Assembly: GCF_003583765.1 (NCBI RefSeq)
Contig: NZ_QXQA01000001.1
Span: 682,001 to 746,000, forward strand
Reading direction: 5' to 3'
Source of the DNA: Paenibacillus nanensis
GTDB lineage: Bacteria > Bacillota > Bacilli > Paenibacillales > Paenibacillaceae
Length of the DNA: 64,000 bases
Of this stretch, positions 34,125 to 44,261 are shown piece by piece (positions within the stretch are counted from its first letter, which is position 1; the number at the start of each line of letters is the position of its first letter). The notes under the pieces were generated by a model. That model was not told where the DNA came from. It saw only the letters and a list, made by a program, of their open reading frames with translations, and did no database searches. Made by a program: the position numbers and the translations under genes.

Positions 34125-34709
34125 TTACTGGCGTGTGATCACCTTGTCAATAATCCCGTATTGTAACGCTTCTTCCGCGCTCATGAAGAAATCCCGGTCC
34201 ATATCCCGTTCCACCTTTTCAAGCGGCTGGCCGGTCCGCTCGGACGTAATCCGGTTGAGCTGCTCCCGGTTTTTCAATATCCGTTTTGCGCTAATCGCAA
34301 TATCGCTGGCTTGGCCTTGCGCGCCGCCATGAGGCTGATGAATCATGATCTCGCTGTTCGGCAAAGCGAATCGTTTGCCCTTCTCGCCGGCCAGCAGCAG
34401 AATTGCTCCGAAGGATGCCGCGAACCCGGTGCAGATGGTCGAGACTTGCGGTTTGATGAACTGCATCGTATCATAAATCGCAAGACCGGCGGTTACGGAG
34501 CCTCCCGGACTGTTGATGTACATATGAATGTCCTTATCGGGATCCTCCGCCGTAAGGAATAGAAGCTGGGCGATGACGCTGTTGGCTACAACGTCGTCAA
34601 TTGCGGATCCGACAAAGATGATCCGGTCCTTAAGCAGCCTTGAATAAATGTCATACGAGCGTTCGCCGCGGTTCGTTTGTTCCACGACGTAAGGGATGTA
34701 ATTGCTCAT
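34125..34709 (-). CDS. clpP: ATP-dependent Clp protease proteolytic subunit (paralogue)
   Basis: Serine protease subunit of 194 residues that forms a barrel working with Clp ATPases. The triad is visible: S99 (GFAASFGA), H124 (IMIHQPHGG) and D173 (MDRDFFMS). [11 protein letters not shown] and HQPHGG differ from the usual MAASMGA and HQPLGG, suggesting a second ClpP rather than the housekeeping one. ATG 34709 lies 9 bp after GGAGG; the open frame runs further upstream but is not coding. No CtsR box is seen upstream. A coat gene lies directly downstream. Confidence 0.93.
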   Translation of the reverse strand: MSNYIPYVVEQTNRGERSYDIYSRLLKDRIIFVGSAIDDVVANSVIAQLLFLTAEDPDKDIHMYINSPGGSVTAGLAIYDTMQFIKPQVSTICTGFAASFGAILLLAGEKGKRFALPNSEIMIHQPHGGAQGQASDIAISAKRILKNREQLNRITSERTGQPLEKVERDMDRDFFMSAEEALQYGIIDKVITRQ

Positions 34710-34886
34710 AACGATTAACCTCCACGCCATTATTTTTTTGGTTACGCCACGTAAACGGCCGAGTGCGGTTGAAAGATACGGGTACTGCGAAATAAAATAA
34801 AAAAAATAAAAGGCGTATCCTTTTGCGGGGTTCGTTCGTTTACTGAATAAAGGCATAAGGCATGCCAGCTGCAGGGAGGTTATGGA

Positions 34887-35618
34887 ATGCACGTATTAAG
34901 CGGATTACCGGAACTGAATTGGGAGGAGCTCCAATCCTCCCTGTACCGTTATTGTCTGGCGCTTACGCGGTCGGAATGGGAAGCGCAGGATTTAACGCAG
35001 ACCGCATGGACAAAGACGCTTAGCCGATTGAAAAAAAACGGCCATGCGAACCCGGAGGCGCTTCTGCTGCGCACCGCCAAAAACGCTTGGATTGACAGCT
35101 GCCGAAGAAAAGCGGCCTATCACGAGCTTCTAGAGGGAATGCTGCGCTTCGATGCGGACCACTCCGGTCATGCCCGGTTTGACTTGGAGCAAATGCTGGA
35201 GGCTTTAATAAAGCGATTATCCCCGCTGCAGAGGACGGTGTTTATACTCCGGGAGGCATTTGGTTATTCCATTGCCGAGACGGCGAGCGGACTTGGGACG
35301 ACGGATGGCGCGGTGAAGGCTGCTTTGCACCGGGCGCGGCAGGCGATGGGGCGGATACGCAAAGATTTGGAATTAGCGGAGACCGCAGCGCCGGGATCGC
35401 GGAGGAACAAGGAGTCCGACGAGAAGAAGGAGGATTTGCTGCGGGAAGCGGCGGAAGCATTCCGCGAAGGTCGGGTACAAGAGTTGGTTATGCTGATTTA
35501 TGAAGGCTACCGTTGGCAAAATATCGTTTATGCGGTCGGCAGTTTTCAGACGCCGACGTTTCATAAAACCGGTCATTCGTTTACGACGAGCTCCTGCTTG
35601 ATGCGGATGGCTGCGTAA
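34887..35618 (+). CDS. RNA polymerase sigma-70-family factor with C-terminal extension
   Basis: ECF-type sigma factor of 243 residues. Region 2 is [20 protein letters not shown] and region 4 is [27 protein letters not shown] with a recognition helix in [15 protein letters not shown]. An extra C-terminal domain of about 75 residues follows ([26 protein letters not shown]), as in sigma factors with a fused regulatory domain. GGGAGG lies 7 bp before the ATG. No anti-sigma gene is adjacent. It is divergent from clpP, and a HAD gene follows 71 bp downstream. Confidence 0.88.
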   Translation: MHVLSGLPELNWEELQSSLYRYCLALTRSEWEAQDLTQTAWTKTLSRLKKNGHANPEALLLRTAKNAWIDSCRRKAAYHELLEGMLRFDADHSGHARFDLEQMLEALIKRLSPLQRTVFILREAFGYSIAETASGLGTTDGAVKAALHRARQAMGRIRKDLELAETAAPGSRRNKESDEKKEDLLREAAEAFREGRVQELVMLIYEGYRWQNIVYAVGSFQTPTFHKTGHSFTTSSCLMRMAA

Positions 35619-35689
35619 CGGGTAGCGCCAGCTATTGAATGACCCCGGCCGCTCAGGCTAAGATAGAGAAAAAAGATAGGAACCCTGCG

Positions 35690-36400
35690 ATGAAAAAAGC
35701 GATATTTTTTGATGTAGACGATACGTTATACGACCATCTCATTCCGTTCCGGAAGGCGGTGTGGGAATGGGTCGAGAATCCCGGCAGCTTTCCGTTCGAG
35801 AAGGCCTATCACCGGCTTCGATACTACAGCGATATCTTATCGCTGGAGCTTGGAGGCGCCGGCGCGATGGAGACGGGCGAGGCGACGGAATGGATGCGGA
35901 TGGAGCGCTTCAGGCGCGCGCTGGCGGAGTTTGATGTCCGGCTTAGCGAAGAGCAAGCCGCTAAGATTCAGGCTGCTTATTTAGGCTGCCAATACGACAT
36001 TGAAATGTTCAACGGCGCGCGGGAGCTCATCGAACGCTTGCAGGCTTCGGGGAAAATAGTCGGTCTGATTACAAATGGAGCAGGCGGGCATCAACGGAGG
36101 AAAATCGAAGCGATGGAGCTGACGAAGCTCGTCCCGCAGCACCGCATTTTCATTTCCGGGGAAGCCGGATGGGATAAGCCGGATACGCGGCTATTCCAGC
36201 ATGTAAACGAGCGGACAGACACTCGTCCCGATGAGTGCGTCTATATCGGCGACTCTTGGCGCAATGATGTGATCGGCGCGCTTGAGGCGGGCTGGTCGGT
36301 TATATGGTTCAACCATCGCGGGCAGCAGCCGGAAGAGGGGCATCAGCCTCATGATACGGCGACAGATTTCGCGGAGCTTTCCCGCCTCTTACTGCCGTAA
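35690..36400 (+). CDS. HAD-superfamily hydrolase (subfamily IA)
   Basis: Cytosolic phosphatase of 236 residues. Motif I FFDVDDTLYD has the nucleophile and general-acid aspartates, motif II is LITNGAG, motif III GWDKPD and motif IV YIGDSWRNDV. The helical cap lies between about residues 15 and 95. ATG 35690 was chosen at MKKAIFFDVDD; the open frame begins at 35639 without a site. Substrate unknown; many relatives act on nucleotides or sugar phosphates. Confidence 0.9.
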   Translation: MKKAIFFDVDDTLYDHLIPFRKAVWEWVENPGSFPFEKAYHRLRYYSDILSLELGGAGAMETGEATEWMRMERFRRALAEFDVRLSEEQAAKIQAAYLGCQYDIEMFNGARELIERLQASGKIVGLITNGAGGHQRRKIEAMELTKLVPQHRIFISGEAGWDKPDTRLFQHVNERTDTRPDECVYIGDSWRNDVIGALEAGWSVIWFNHRGQQPEEGHQPHDTATDFAELSRLLLP

Positions 36401-36416
36401 CATAATTCTAAACAGA

Positions 36417-36445
36417 AAGCCGCCGATTCCATCGGCGGCTTTTTT
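36417..36445. terminator. bidirectional terminator between the HAD gene and the MalT-like gene
   Basis: AAGCCGCCGAT and ATCGGCGGCTT pair perfectly with a 3-base loop, T6 on the plus side and a T-containing tract on the minus side. Confidence 0.88.
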
Positions 36446-39057
36446 CAAAGTCCCATTTTTTGAGCGGCGATAAGAGCTTGGGTCCGTGAAGAGACGCCGA
36501 GCTTGCCGTACAGGTTGGATAGATAGACCTTTACCGTCCCTTCCGATAACGACAGCTCCGCCGCAATTTGCTTATTGCTTGCCCCTGCTTGAAGCTGGCG
36601 AAGCAGCTCTTGCTCGACGCGTGTAAGCGGCTCCGCAAGCTTAGCGGCTGCAATTTGACGGGCTTTTTTGGGCGCGGGAAAAGCGGCAAGCAGCCTGCCG
36701 AGATAATCGGCTGATACAGCCTTAGCTTCTCCAAGCGCCGCCGATTCGCCGGAAGAGCTCTGAGCGGCGGCATACCGTTCCAGCAGCGCTTTCATCGCGT
36801 CTCCTTCATCCGTAAACGTGCGGATATAGCCATTCGCCTCGCCGATCAGCAGCGCTTCATGAAGCAGCGGCAGCGCCTCCTCCATATGGCCGAGCTGGTA
36901 ACGATGCAAAGCTTGAAGCATGGCGTTTTCCGCCAGGCTGGATAACAAACCTTCCCTCTCTGTCTGCGGCCGCAGCAGCTCCAGCATTATAAGGGCGTCG
37001 TTTTCCTTGCGAAGCTTGCTAAGCAGTCGGACATACGACAGGTAGCGGAACTCCCGGTTGAAAGTCGGCTTGTCCGATGGGCTGAGCTTTAATTCCTCTG
37101 CGGCTTGCTTGGCTGCGGCGAGCTTTCCCTCTTGTAGGTACATGCGAAGCCGAAAAGCGCGAAGCTCATCAAGCCATGGTCCCTCCGGCGCGGCCAAAGC
37201 GATCGCCCATGCTTCTTCGAATGCCTGGTTGGCGAGCAGCGGCTTGCCTGCCGCCATATAACAGCGCGCTTCCGTCAGCCTGTGAGGAATGAGCAGACCG
37301 GGCAAGCCTCGCTTGAATACGGCTTGTTCGATGCTTCGGAGCAGCCTTCGGCAGTCCTCGAGCCGATTCCACTCATAATACCCCTCCGCGAGCGACAGCT
37401 TGACGTACAAATTGATGAGCGCTTCTTCCCAGCCGTGCGAATCAAGCGCGCTTGTGAACAGCTGCGCCATTTTTTCGGTTTCCTCCGAGAGGACGCCGTT
37501 CATTCCCATGGCCGTTCTGCGAACGAACGGCTCGCCTAAATTATAGTTGAACGTATAGAATGCCGAATTCTCCGGCGCTAGACGATGAAGGATCCCTTCC
37601 GTGAAGGCGAACCATCCTTCGAAATGGCCCGAAGAGAAAACCAGATTGGACCGCACGAACAAAATGCCGCTTAGCAGCTCGTCGAGGCGTTCGCGGGAAG
37701 CTCCTTCTTCTTTGAGCTCATGATGCAGATGTTCGAGCCGTCTCAGCATGGCTTCGGCATCCTCCAGACGGCCGGTCAGCACGAGCACGAACGCATGGAA
37801 CAGCATCAGCTCAGGCGCTATCGCGTAACCGTCCGGGAAGCTGTCGAACCACCGCAGCAGGAGGACGATTTCGCCGCTGCTCATCGAAAGCGGGAGCTGG
37901 CGTCCAAGCAGCCGCTCCAGCTGGGCAAATTGTTGAGCGGCAATCGCATGCTCGATCGCCTCGCCGGTAAACCCGCGATCCGCCATAGCCTCACTCGCCC
38001 TGGCATGGAGCAATCTCCAGCGCTGCTGGCTGCTTTTCTTCATCCGGTCCGATACATATTCCGCGAACAAAGGATGGCATCGGTACCAGCCATGCTGATC
38101 CTCGATCGGAATGAGGAACAGGTTGGACCGGTACAAGGCGTTCAGCAGCTCGGCGCTGCCTTCCCGGCCTGTCACCGAATCGCACAGCTCGGCATCCATT
38201 CTGAAGAGGACGGAAACCTCCAGCAAAAAATCGCGCAGTTCATCGGGCAGACGGTCCAGCACTTCATGGAACAAATAATCCGCGATATCGCGGCGGTCTC
38301 CTTTGAAGCTGTTCAGCAGCTGTTCGAAGGATATGCCCGAACGAAGCGAAGCGGCTGCCAGCTGCAGGCCTACGATCCAGCCCTCCGTACGCTGCTGCAG
38401 CCTCTCGATCTGCTCCGTCGCGAGGGGAACCGAGACGCAATCGCGAATGTACCGCGAAGCTTCTTCCAGGGAGAAAGACAGCTCCAAATCGCCGGCATTC
38501 TCCGAAGGCTGATCCATCAGCCGCCATTTTTTCGTCGAGAAAGGCAAAGCCATTCGGCTTGCGATAATCAGATGCAGCCTTTCAGGCAAATAATCGATGA
38601 GATAAGAAAGCTGGTTATGAATGCGCTCGTTCATGATGTGATGGTAATCGTCCAGGACGAGGACGGCATGCTGCTTAAGCTCGGTAAGTTCATTCAGCAA
38701 AGCATCGATAAAAGTAATGATCGATACAGCAGGAAGAGTCTGCGCCAGCTGCACGATTCGCGACTCGGCATCGCCGGACAGCAGCCTGCCTGCGGCATGG
38801 GCGACGTACCGCCAAAACCGAATCTCATCATTGTCCATGTTGTCAATGGACAACCAGCCGCAGCGAAGCCCCGCCTTTTGCACCCACATCGCGAGCAAGG
38901 TCGTTTTACCGTAGCCCGCCGGGGCGCAAATCGGGGTGATTCTGGCAGATATGGCAGCGGTTAAAGCATCATGCAGCCGGACTCTTTCCACCAGATGCGG
39001 CTTAATCGTTGGAACGGATATTTTGGCGGTTGCAACAATGGGGACGGATAATGCCAT
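36445..39057 (-). CDS. MalT-like LuxR-family STAND regulator (LAL)
   Basis: Large ATP-dependent activator of 870 residues. The N-terminal NTPase has Walker A APAGYGKTTL and Walker B VLVLDDYHHI. A long helical TPR-like region fills the middle, and the C-terminal LuxR HTH reads LSEGTVKVYLSNLYGKLGV. MalT itself senses maltotriose, but the ligand here is unknown. The gene stands beside gntK on the same strand (89 bp apart), so sugar sensing is possible but unproven. No membrane segment. Confidence 0.92.
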   Translation of the reverse strand: MALSVPIVATAKISVPTIKPHLVERVRLHDALTAAISARITPICAPAGYGKTTLLAMWVQKAGLRCGWLSIDNMDNDEIRFWRYVAHAAGRLLSGDAESRIVQLAQTLPAVSIITFIDALLNELTELKQHAVLVLDDYHHIMNERIHNQLSYLIDYLPERLHLIIASRMALPFSTKKWRLMDQPSENAGDLELSFSLEEASRYIRDCVSVPLATEQIERLQQRTEGWIVGLQLAAASLRSGISFEQLLNSFKGDRRDIADYLFHEVLDRLPDELRDFLLEVSVLFRMDAELCDSVTGREGSAELLNALYRSNLFLIPIEDQHGWYRCHPLFAEYVSDRMKKSSQQRWRLLHARASEAMADRGFTGEAIEHAIAAQQFAQLERLLGRQLPLSMSSGEIVLLLRWFDSFPDGYAIAPELMLFHAFVLVLTGRLEDAEAMLRRLEHLHHELKEEGASRERLDELLSGILFVRSNLVFSSGHFEGWFAFTEGILHRLAPENSAFYTFNYNLGEPFVRRTAMGMNGVLSEETEKMAQLFTSALDSHGWEEALINLYVKLSLAEGYYEWNRLEDCRRLLRSIEQAVFKRGLPGLLIPHRLTEARCYMAAGKPLLANQAFEEAWAIALAAPEGPWLDELRAFRLRMYLQEGKLAAAKQAAEELKLSPSDKPTFNREFRYLSYVRLLSKLRKENDALIMLELLRPQTEREGLLSSLAENAMLQALHRYQLGHMEEALPLLHEALLIGEANGYIRTFTDEGDAMKALLERYAAAQSSSGESAALGEAKAVSADYLGRLLAAFPAPKKARQIAAAKLAEPLTRVEQELLRQLQAGASNKQIAAELSLSEGTVKVYLSNLYGKLGVSSRTQALIAAQKMGL

Positions 39058-39146
39058 TCGACAGCTCCCTTTGAACCTTTTTCAGCAAAAATGAAAAGTC
39101 CGTTTTTGTCTATTATAAGGGAAAAAAGTCGAATAATCAGCAGAAA

Positions 39147-40682
39147 TTAGCTTTGCTCGCGCTGGAATGCGGCAATCGCTTCGTATTCTTCCTCTAACAG
39201 CCGGGGAAGACGGATAAAGATGCGCAGCAGCTTGCGGTAAGCTTCCGTCGCTTCGGGATTCGGCTGATGGGCATGGATGCCGCCGACCATCCTCTTCACC
39301 TCGCCTAAGGATGATATCTCGCCAAGGCCGTACATCCCGAGCACAACAGCGCCGAGGCAGGAGCTCTCGAAGCTTTCCGGCACCGTGACTTCCTGGTCGA
39401 ACACGTCGGCCAGCATTTGACGCCACAGCTCCGAACGGGCAAAGCCGCCGGTCGCTTGGACGCGGGCCGGCTTTCCGATTAATTCCTGCAGAGCGAGCAG
39501 CACGGTATACAGATTCATAATGACGCCTTCCAGCGCGGCGCGGATCATATGCTCCTTCTTATGGTGCATGCCAAGACCGAAGAATGAACCGCGCGCATCC
39601 GCGTTCCACAGCGGCGCTCTTTCACCCGCCAGATAGGGGTGGAACAGCAGGCCGTTAGAGCCTGGCGGCACCAGCGCCGCGATTTCGGTCAGCACCTCGT
39701 AAGCGTCTTTGCCGAGGCGTTTGGCCGTTTCCACCTCCGCGTTCGCCAGCTCATCCCGAATCCATCGGAAGATGATGCCGCCGTTATTGACAGGTCCGCC
39801 GATCACCCAATGATTTTCGGTGAGCGCGTAACAGAATATGCGGCCCTTCGGATCCGTAACCGGCTTATCGGTCACGGTGCGGATCGCGCCGCTTGTCCCG
39901 ATCGTTACGGCGACGACGCCGGGATCGATCGCGCCGACGCCAAGGTTGGACAGCACGCCATCGTTAGCGCCAACGATGAACAGCATGTCTTCGGGCAGAC
40001 CGGTCGCCGCTGCGAATTCGGGCTTTAAGCCTTGGATGCCGTGCGTCGTACGGACAGGCACCGATAACTGCTCGCGCGTGACGCCCGCCAGCGCAAGCGC
40101 CTCGTCGTCCCAGTCCAACTGCTGCAAATTCAGCAGTCCCGTCGCGGAGGCGATGGAATAGTCGACGATATACTGGCCGAACAGCCGATAGAAGACATAT
40201 TCCTTGATCGAAATAAATTTATGGCCTGCTTTGAACAGCTCCGGACGTTCCGCCTTCAGCCATACGAGCTTCACGAGCGGAGACATCGGGTGAATCGGCG
40301 TGCCGGTGCGCATGTAGATCTCATGACCGCCCATACGCTTTTTTATGTCTGCCGCATAAGAGGCGCTTCTGTTATCCGCCCATGTAATGGAGCGGGTGAG
40401 CGGCTTGCCGTCTCCGTCAACGACGATCAAGCTGTGCATGGCTGCGCTGAACGCGGCAAAGGCAACCTCATCGCCCGACACGCCTGCCTCCGCAAGACAA
40501 TCGTTAATGGAAGTAAGCACGGCCTGGAAAATGAGCTCAGGGTCTTGCTCCGCCGCGTCCGGAACAGGCGTAAGGAGCGGATACTCCACGCCGCTGCGGC
40601 TGAGCGCTTTGCCTTGCAGGTCGAATAAGACAGCTTTCGTGCTGGTGGTGCCGATATCGACACCTATACGATACGGTTTCAA
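39147..40682 (-). CDS. gntK: gluconokinase (FGGY family)
   Basis: Phosphorylates gluconate to 6-phosphogluconate with ATP, feeding the pentose phosphate pathway. It starts PYRIGVDIGTTSTKAVLFD and has the sugar-site TWADNRSASYA, IGTSGAIR and the second ATP motif ATGGFARS, an order typical of Firmicutes GntK. The start is TTG 40682 with AGGAGG 7 bp upstream; ATG 40700 overlaps that site. It lies 27 bp after the helicase gene, so it may be cotranscribed. No gluconate permease or GntR repressor is nearby, so xylulokinase-like specificity cannot be ruled out. Confidence 0.9.
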   Translation of the reverse strand: MKPYRIGVDIGTTSTKAVLFDLQGKALSRSGVEYPLLTPVPDAAEQDPELIFQAVLTSINDCLAEAGVSGDEVAFAAFSAAMHSLIVVDGDGKPLTRSITWADNRSASYAADIKKRMGGHEIYMRTGTPIHPMSPLVKLVWLKAERPELFKAGHKFISIKEYVFYRLFGQYIVDYSIASATGLLNLQQLDWDDEALALAGVTREQLSVPVRTTHGIQGLKPEFAAATGLPEDMLFIVGANDGVLSNLGVGAIDPGVVAVTIGTSGAIRTVTDKPVTDPKGRIFCYALTENHWVIGGPVNNGGIIFRWIRDELANAEVETAKRLGKDAYEVLTEIAALVPPGSNGLLFHPYLAGERAPLWNADARGSFFGLGMHHKKEHMIRAALEGVIMNLYTVLLALQELIGKPARVQATGGFARSELWRQMLADVFDQEVTVPESFESSCLGAVVLGMYGLGEISSLGEVKRMVGGIHAHQPNPEATEAYRKLLRIFIRLPRLLEEEYEAIAAFQREQS

Positions 40683-40709
40683 GGGAAATCCTCCTGTCAT
40701 TTAGAAGCC

Positions 40710-43700
40710 TTATTGCAGAGACAGAATCTCGCGAAGATCCTGCTCCGTGAGCGCCGAAAGCGCTTCGCCGCCCGAATCGAGCACATCGTCGATCAGGCTT
40801 TTTTTGCGCTGCTGAAGCTCGTACATTTTGTCTTCGACCGTACCTTCGGCAACAAGACGAATAATTTGCACGACGTTTTTTTGGCCGATGCGATGCGCGC
40901 GGTCGGCAGCCTGCTGCTCCACGGCTGGATTCCACCACAGGTCATACAGAATAACGGTGTCAGCTCCGGTCAGATTGAGGCCCGTACCGCCCGCTTTCAA
41001 GGAGAGCAGGAACAGCTCGCGTTCGCCTTCGTTAAACCGGCTGCAAAGCTCTACCCGTTCCGCGGCCGGCGTGCTGCCGTCCAAATAGAAGAAGGAGACG
41101 CCGCGGTAGCCGAGCTCCCGCTTTATAATATCGAGCATCTCGGTGAATTGAGAGAAGATGAGCGCCCGTTTCCCCGAGCTTCTGCACTCCTCGATCAGCT
41201 CAAGCAGCTGCTCGAACTTTGCGGAGCTGCCTTCGTAGCCTTCCACGAATAACGCGGGGTGACAGCATAGCTGACGCAATCTGGTAATGCCCGCCAATAT
41301 GCGGATCCGCGCCCGCCCGAAGTCGTCGCTGTCCAGATGCTTCAAGGAATCCTGCCTCAGCTTGGCAAGATAGGCGGCGTACAGCCTCTTTTGCTCGGTA
41401 AGCAGCTCGGAAGAATGAATCGTCTCGATCTTCTCCGGCAGCTCTTTCAGCACGTCGGACTTTAACCGGCGCAGCAGGAAAGGCCGGCTCCGCTTAGCGA
41501 CAGCTTCCCGCGTCAGCTCGCCGAACTCCTTCTTGCCTGGGAACAGCTCAGGGAAGACCGCGCGAAAGATCGACCACAGCTCGTCCAATCGGTTTTCAAT
41601 CGGCGTCCCCGTCAGAGCGAAGCGGTACTCCGCTTGCAGTTCCCTTACCGCGGCTGCCGTCTGCGTTGTATCGTTCTTAAAGTATTGCGCCTCGTCCAAT
41701 ATAAGCGTATGGAACGGACGGCCCGCATATTGCTGACGGTCTCGCCGCAGGAGCGGATAAGAGGTAATGATGATATCCGGCCCGGCGTCTTCCCCCCCGT
41801 TCGGAAGCCCGGCGCCGGGAGCCGATTCCTCAATCGCCGCGCTTCTCTCTTGCTTGCTGCCGTCGGCAACGACGACCCGCAGCTCCGGCGCGAACCGTTC
41901 CAGCTCATTCCGCCAGTTATACATAAGAGAAGCGGGGGCCACAATCAGCGCTGGCCGGCCGCTTTCCCGAATAGAATCCGCCGCCGAGAGGAGATAAGCG
42001 ATGCTTTGCACCGTTTTGCCGAGACCCATTTCATCCGCCAATATGCCGCCGAACCGGTAATAAGCGAGCGTCTTCATCCACTGGTAGCCGTATCGTTGAT
42101 AATCGCGCAGAACCGGCTCCATCCGCTCAGGCACAGGAAAGTCCAGCTGGTCGGGATGCTTCATATTGTCGAGCAGCTCGCGGAGAGGGCGGTTAAGCTT
42201 GATCGAAGGATGATCGAGCGGCGCGTCCAACAGCGAAAAAGCGCGGCCGACCGGCACGGAGAAACGGTCGTTGAACAAAAGCGGCTGGTGCAGTCCGACG
42301 CCGTTCATTACCCGCAGCAGCGCCTCGAACGCTCCGGTCTGAAGCGGAAGGAGCGCGCCGCTTGCCAATTTGTAATACTGGCGCTTCTCCTGCACCGCCT
42401 TGACGACAGCCTTAATCTCCTTCTCCGTGATACCGTCCATCTGGAAGCGGAAATGAAGCCAATCCGTCCTTTCCTCCCAGGCGATATGCAGCTTAGGCGG
42501 CGGTTGATCGGAGGCGATGCGCAGCTTTACGGCAGAAGTGGCGTAGACATCCAAATGGCTCTCGAGCAGCGGCACGACATGGTGAAGGAAATGAAACTCG
42601 GCGTCATCGCCTTCCATAATATAGCCGCCTTCCGTTCGGCCGAACTGTTCATCCTCCATTAAGGCGAGGATCGCCCGTTCCTTCTCCGTCTCGCGCATCA
42701 GAATCCGGTCGGCCCCGCGAGGCTTGTCCGTCGGATCAAGCGGGTTAATGACGATATCGCCGTAATGAAATTCCAATCCCGCAAGCAATTTGCCCCTCAG
42801 CCGGTCCAAATACATCCTTGCCTTTAACGGCTTATACAGAACGCGGTTCGAGATGGATTCGGACACTTGGACGCGGCCGAGCTTCATCAGCCCCGGGACA
42901 ACCCGTTCCATGAACGATTCGATCTGACCCGGGGAAATTTGGATGCGTTCCGCATATACCGCGTCGCGGGAAGCCGAGAGTACGATCGATTTGAGCTTCA
43001 GAAGCTGCGCCAGCGATTCTTTGTCCATGCGGTAAAATTTCCCCTCGGAAAAAACCATCCCGTATGCGTCAAGCACGACAAGCTTCTGCAAGCCCAGAGC
43101 GGTCAATTCGTAGCCGTCCTCTTCCTGCGAGCGGTCCAGCATGAAGCGAAGAGGAGGCTTCACTTGCGGCTCCGCAACCGCAAATCCCTCGTAAGACACC
43201 GGCTGAGCAAGTCGCCGGCTATGCTCCGGCAGCACGTCGATCTTGACCAGGCGGGCACGCATCAAGGACGAAAGCAGCTGCTCCCATGCAAAAGGAGGGA
43301 TGAGCATCTGACGATCGCTTGCGGAAGCGGATGTCGGAAGATAGCCGCTGCGGTATACGGTGTGCCGGTACAGGTACTCCTCGTCTACGATCTTCAGCAG
43401 ACTATGCAGGACCGCATCGTCCTCAGGCGAGAAACGATATCGCTTCGGATCGTAGGTGAACAGCTTGGCGAACGGATAATCAAGTCCCTTTTCCAGCGCG
43501 AGAAGGAACAGATTCATCTTTTGCACGATATACAGCCGGCCCGGTCCCATTTTCAACTCGATCCCAATGCGATGGCCACCGTTGCCCATCGGAATAAGCT
43601 GACAGGTGATCTCAACCGACAGCAGCTCTCTCGAGTCCATTAGCAGGCGGCTTCCGATGCCGGCCGGGCTTGCATGCTGACTGTCGAATAAACCGAGCAG

Positions 43701-44084
43701 CTTATCCACGGTTCGTTCGTCGGAATCGCTGCTGATATATACCTTGCCTCGCGGCTCCTCGCCCGTATTGCCGCCTAAAGCCCGCGTCTCATTCGCAATC
43801 GCGAGAAGCGCCCCCGCGATATGCTTGCAGTAATGGCTGTCATCCGCCAAGGAGGTGAGGCACGAGCATTCGGCCTCCAAGCCGCCGCTGTCGGATAGCC
43901 GAACCTCGACGTTGTAGCTCCGGCCCGCGCTCTCGACCGCAGCCTGATATAGATTAGGCGAGCCGCTTCGGCTGCGCTTCCGCTGAACCGACACCATCCC
44001 GCTTCGGACGAGGGCTTGTCCCCGGCTAAGATTGTCGGTCCCGCATAACCGTTCTATATTTCCTTCCGATAATCGAAAAGCCAT
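40710..44084 (-). CDS. SWIM zinc-finger SNF2-family helicase
   Basis: DNA translocase of 1124 residues. The N-terminus has a SWIM finger (CSCLTSLADDSHYCKHIAG) at about 72-92. A long middle region (about 200-600) is followed by SNF2 motifs: LADEMGLGKTVQSIA (I), DEAQYFKN (II), TGTPIENR (III), and the helicase C end HRIGQKNVV (VI). Bacterial relatives are implicated in DNA repair or chromatin-like remodelling. The ATG start MAFRLSEGNIERLC is clear. gntK follows closely downstream, an unexpected pairing. Confidence 0.95.
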   Translation of the reverse strand: MAFRLSEGNIERLCGTDNLSRGQALVRSGMVSVQRKRSRSGSPNLYQAAVESAGRSYNVEVRLSDSGGLEAECSCLTSLADDSHYCKHIAGALLAIANETRALGGNTGEEPRGKVYISSDSDERTVDKLLGLFDSQHASPAGIGSRLLMDSRELLSVEITCQLIPMGNGGHRIGIELKMGPGRLYIVQKMNLFLLALEKGLDYPFAKLFTYDPKRYRFSPEDDAVLHSLLKIVDEEYLYRHTVYRSGYLPTSASASDRQMLIPPFAWEQLLSSLMRARLVKIDVLPEHSRRLAQPVSYEGFAVAEPQVKPPLRFMLDRSQEEDGYELTALGLQKLVVLDAYGMVFSEGKFYRMDKESLAQLLKLKSIVLSASRDAVYAERIQISPGQIESFMERVVPGLMKLGRVQVSESISNRVLYKPLKARMYLDRLRGKLLAGLEFHYGDIVINPLDPTDKPRGADRILMRETEKERAILALMEDEQFGRTEGGYIMEGDDAEFHFLHHVVPLLESHLDVYATSAVKLRIASDQPPPKLHIAWEERTDWLHFRFQMDGITEKEIKAVVKAVQEKRQYYKLASGALLPLQTGAFEALLRVMNGVGLHQPLLFNDRFSVPVGRAFSLLDAPLDHPSIKLNRPLRELLDNMKHPDQLDFPVPERMEPVLRDYQRYGYQWMKTLAYYRFGGILADEMGLGKTVQSIAYLLSAADSIRESGRPALIVAPASLMYNWRNELERFAPELRVVVADGSKQERSAAIEESAPGAGLPNGGEDAGPDIIITSYPLLRRDRQQYAGRPFHTLILDEAQYFKNDTTQTAAAVRELQAEYRFALTGTPIENRLDELWSIFRAVFPELFPGKKEFGELTREAVAKRSRPFLLRRLKSDVLKELPEKIETIHSSELLTEQKRLYAAYLAKLRQDSLKHLDSDDFGRARIRILAGITRLRQLCCHPALFVEGYEGSSAKFEQLLELIEECRSSGKRALIFSQFTEMLDIIKRELGYRGVSFFYLDGSTPAAERVELCSRFNEGERELFLLSLKAGGTGLNLTGADTVILYDLWWNPAVEQQAADRAHRIGQKNVVQIIRLVAEGTVEDKMYELQQRKKSLIDDVLDSGGEALSALTEQDLREILSLQ

Positions 44085-44261
44085 GGCTTGCTCCTTTATA
44101 AAAAATGTTTGTCATCCTGACCTTCCAAATTATTCAAAACTAATAAATTCTTATGTGGTAAAATACAATCAGCTTTTATTATAAAACATTTTTCAAAAGT
44201 TTTTTTGGCAACCTGATAGATTTTGGCGGATGCTGGCATCTATGTAGCAGGGGGGATTGAC
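44085..44261. other. A+T-rich divergent region between helicase and sigma factor genes
   Basis: This stretch is far richer in A+T than its surroundings. AAAAATGTTT (44101-44110) and AAACATTTTT (44184-44193) are perfect inverted copies around it. GGCAACC near 44208 resembles the -35 of ECF-type promoters, and GATGCTGGCATC (44229-44240) is a small palindrome. Divergent promoters probably lie here. Confidence 0.4.

Noticed and set aside
34710..34886. CtsR box before clpP
   Set aside because: I searched for the GGTCAAA tandem heptads and found none on either strand.
37720..38964. 414-residue open frame opposite the MalT-like gene
   Set aside because: Shadow of a long coding frame; its composition (Gln/Arg/His-rich) is typical of reverse-strand translation.
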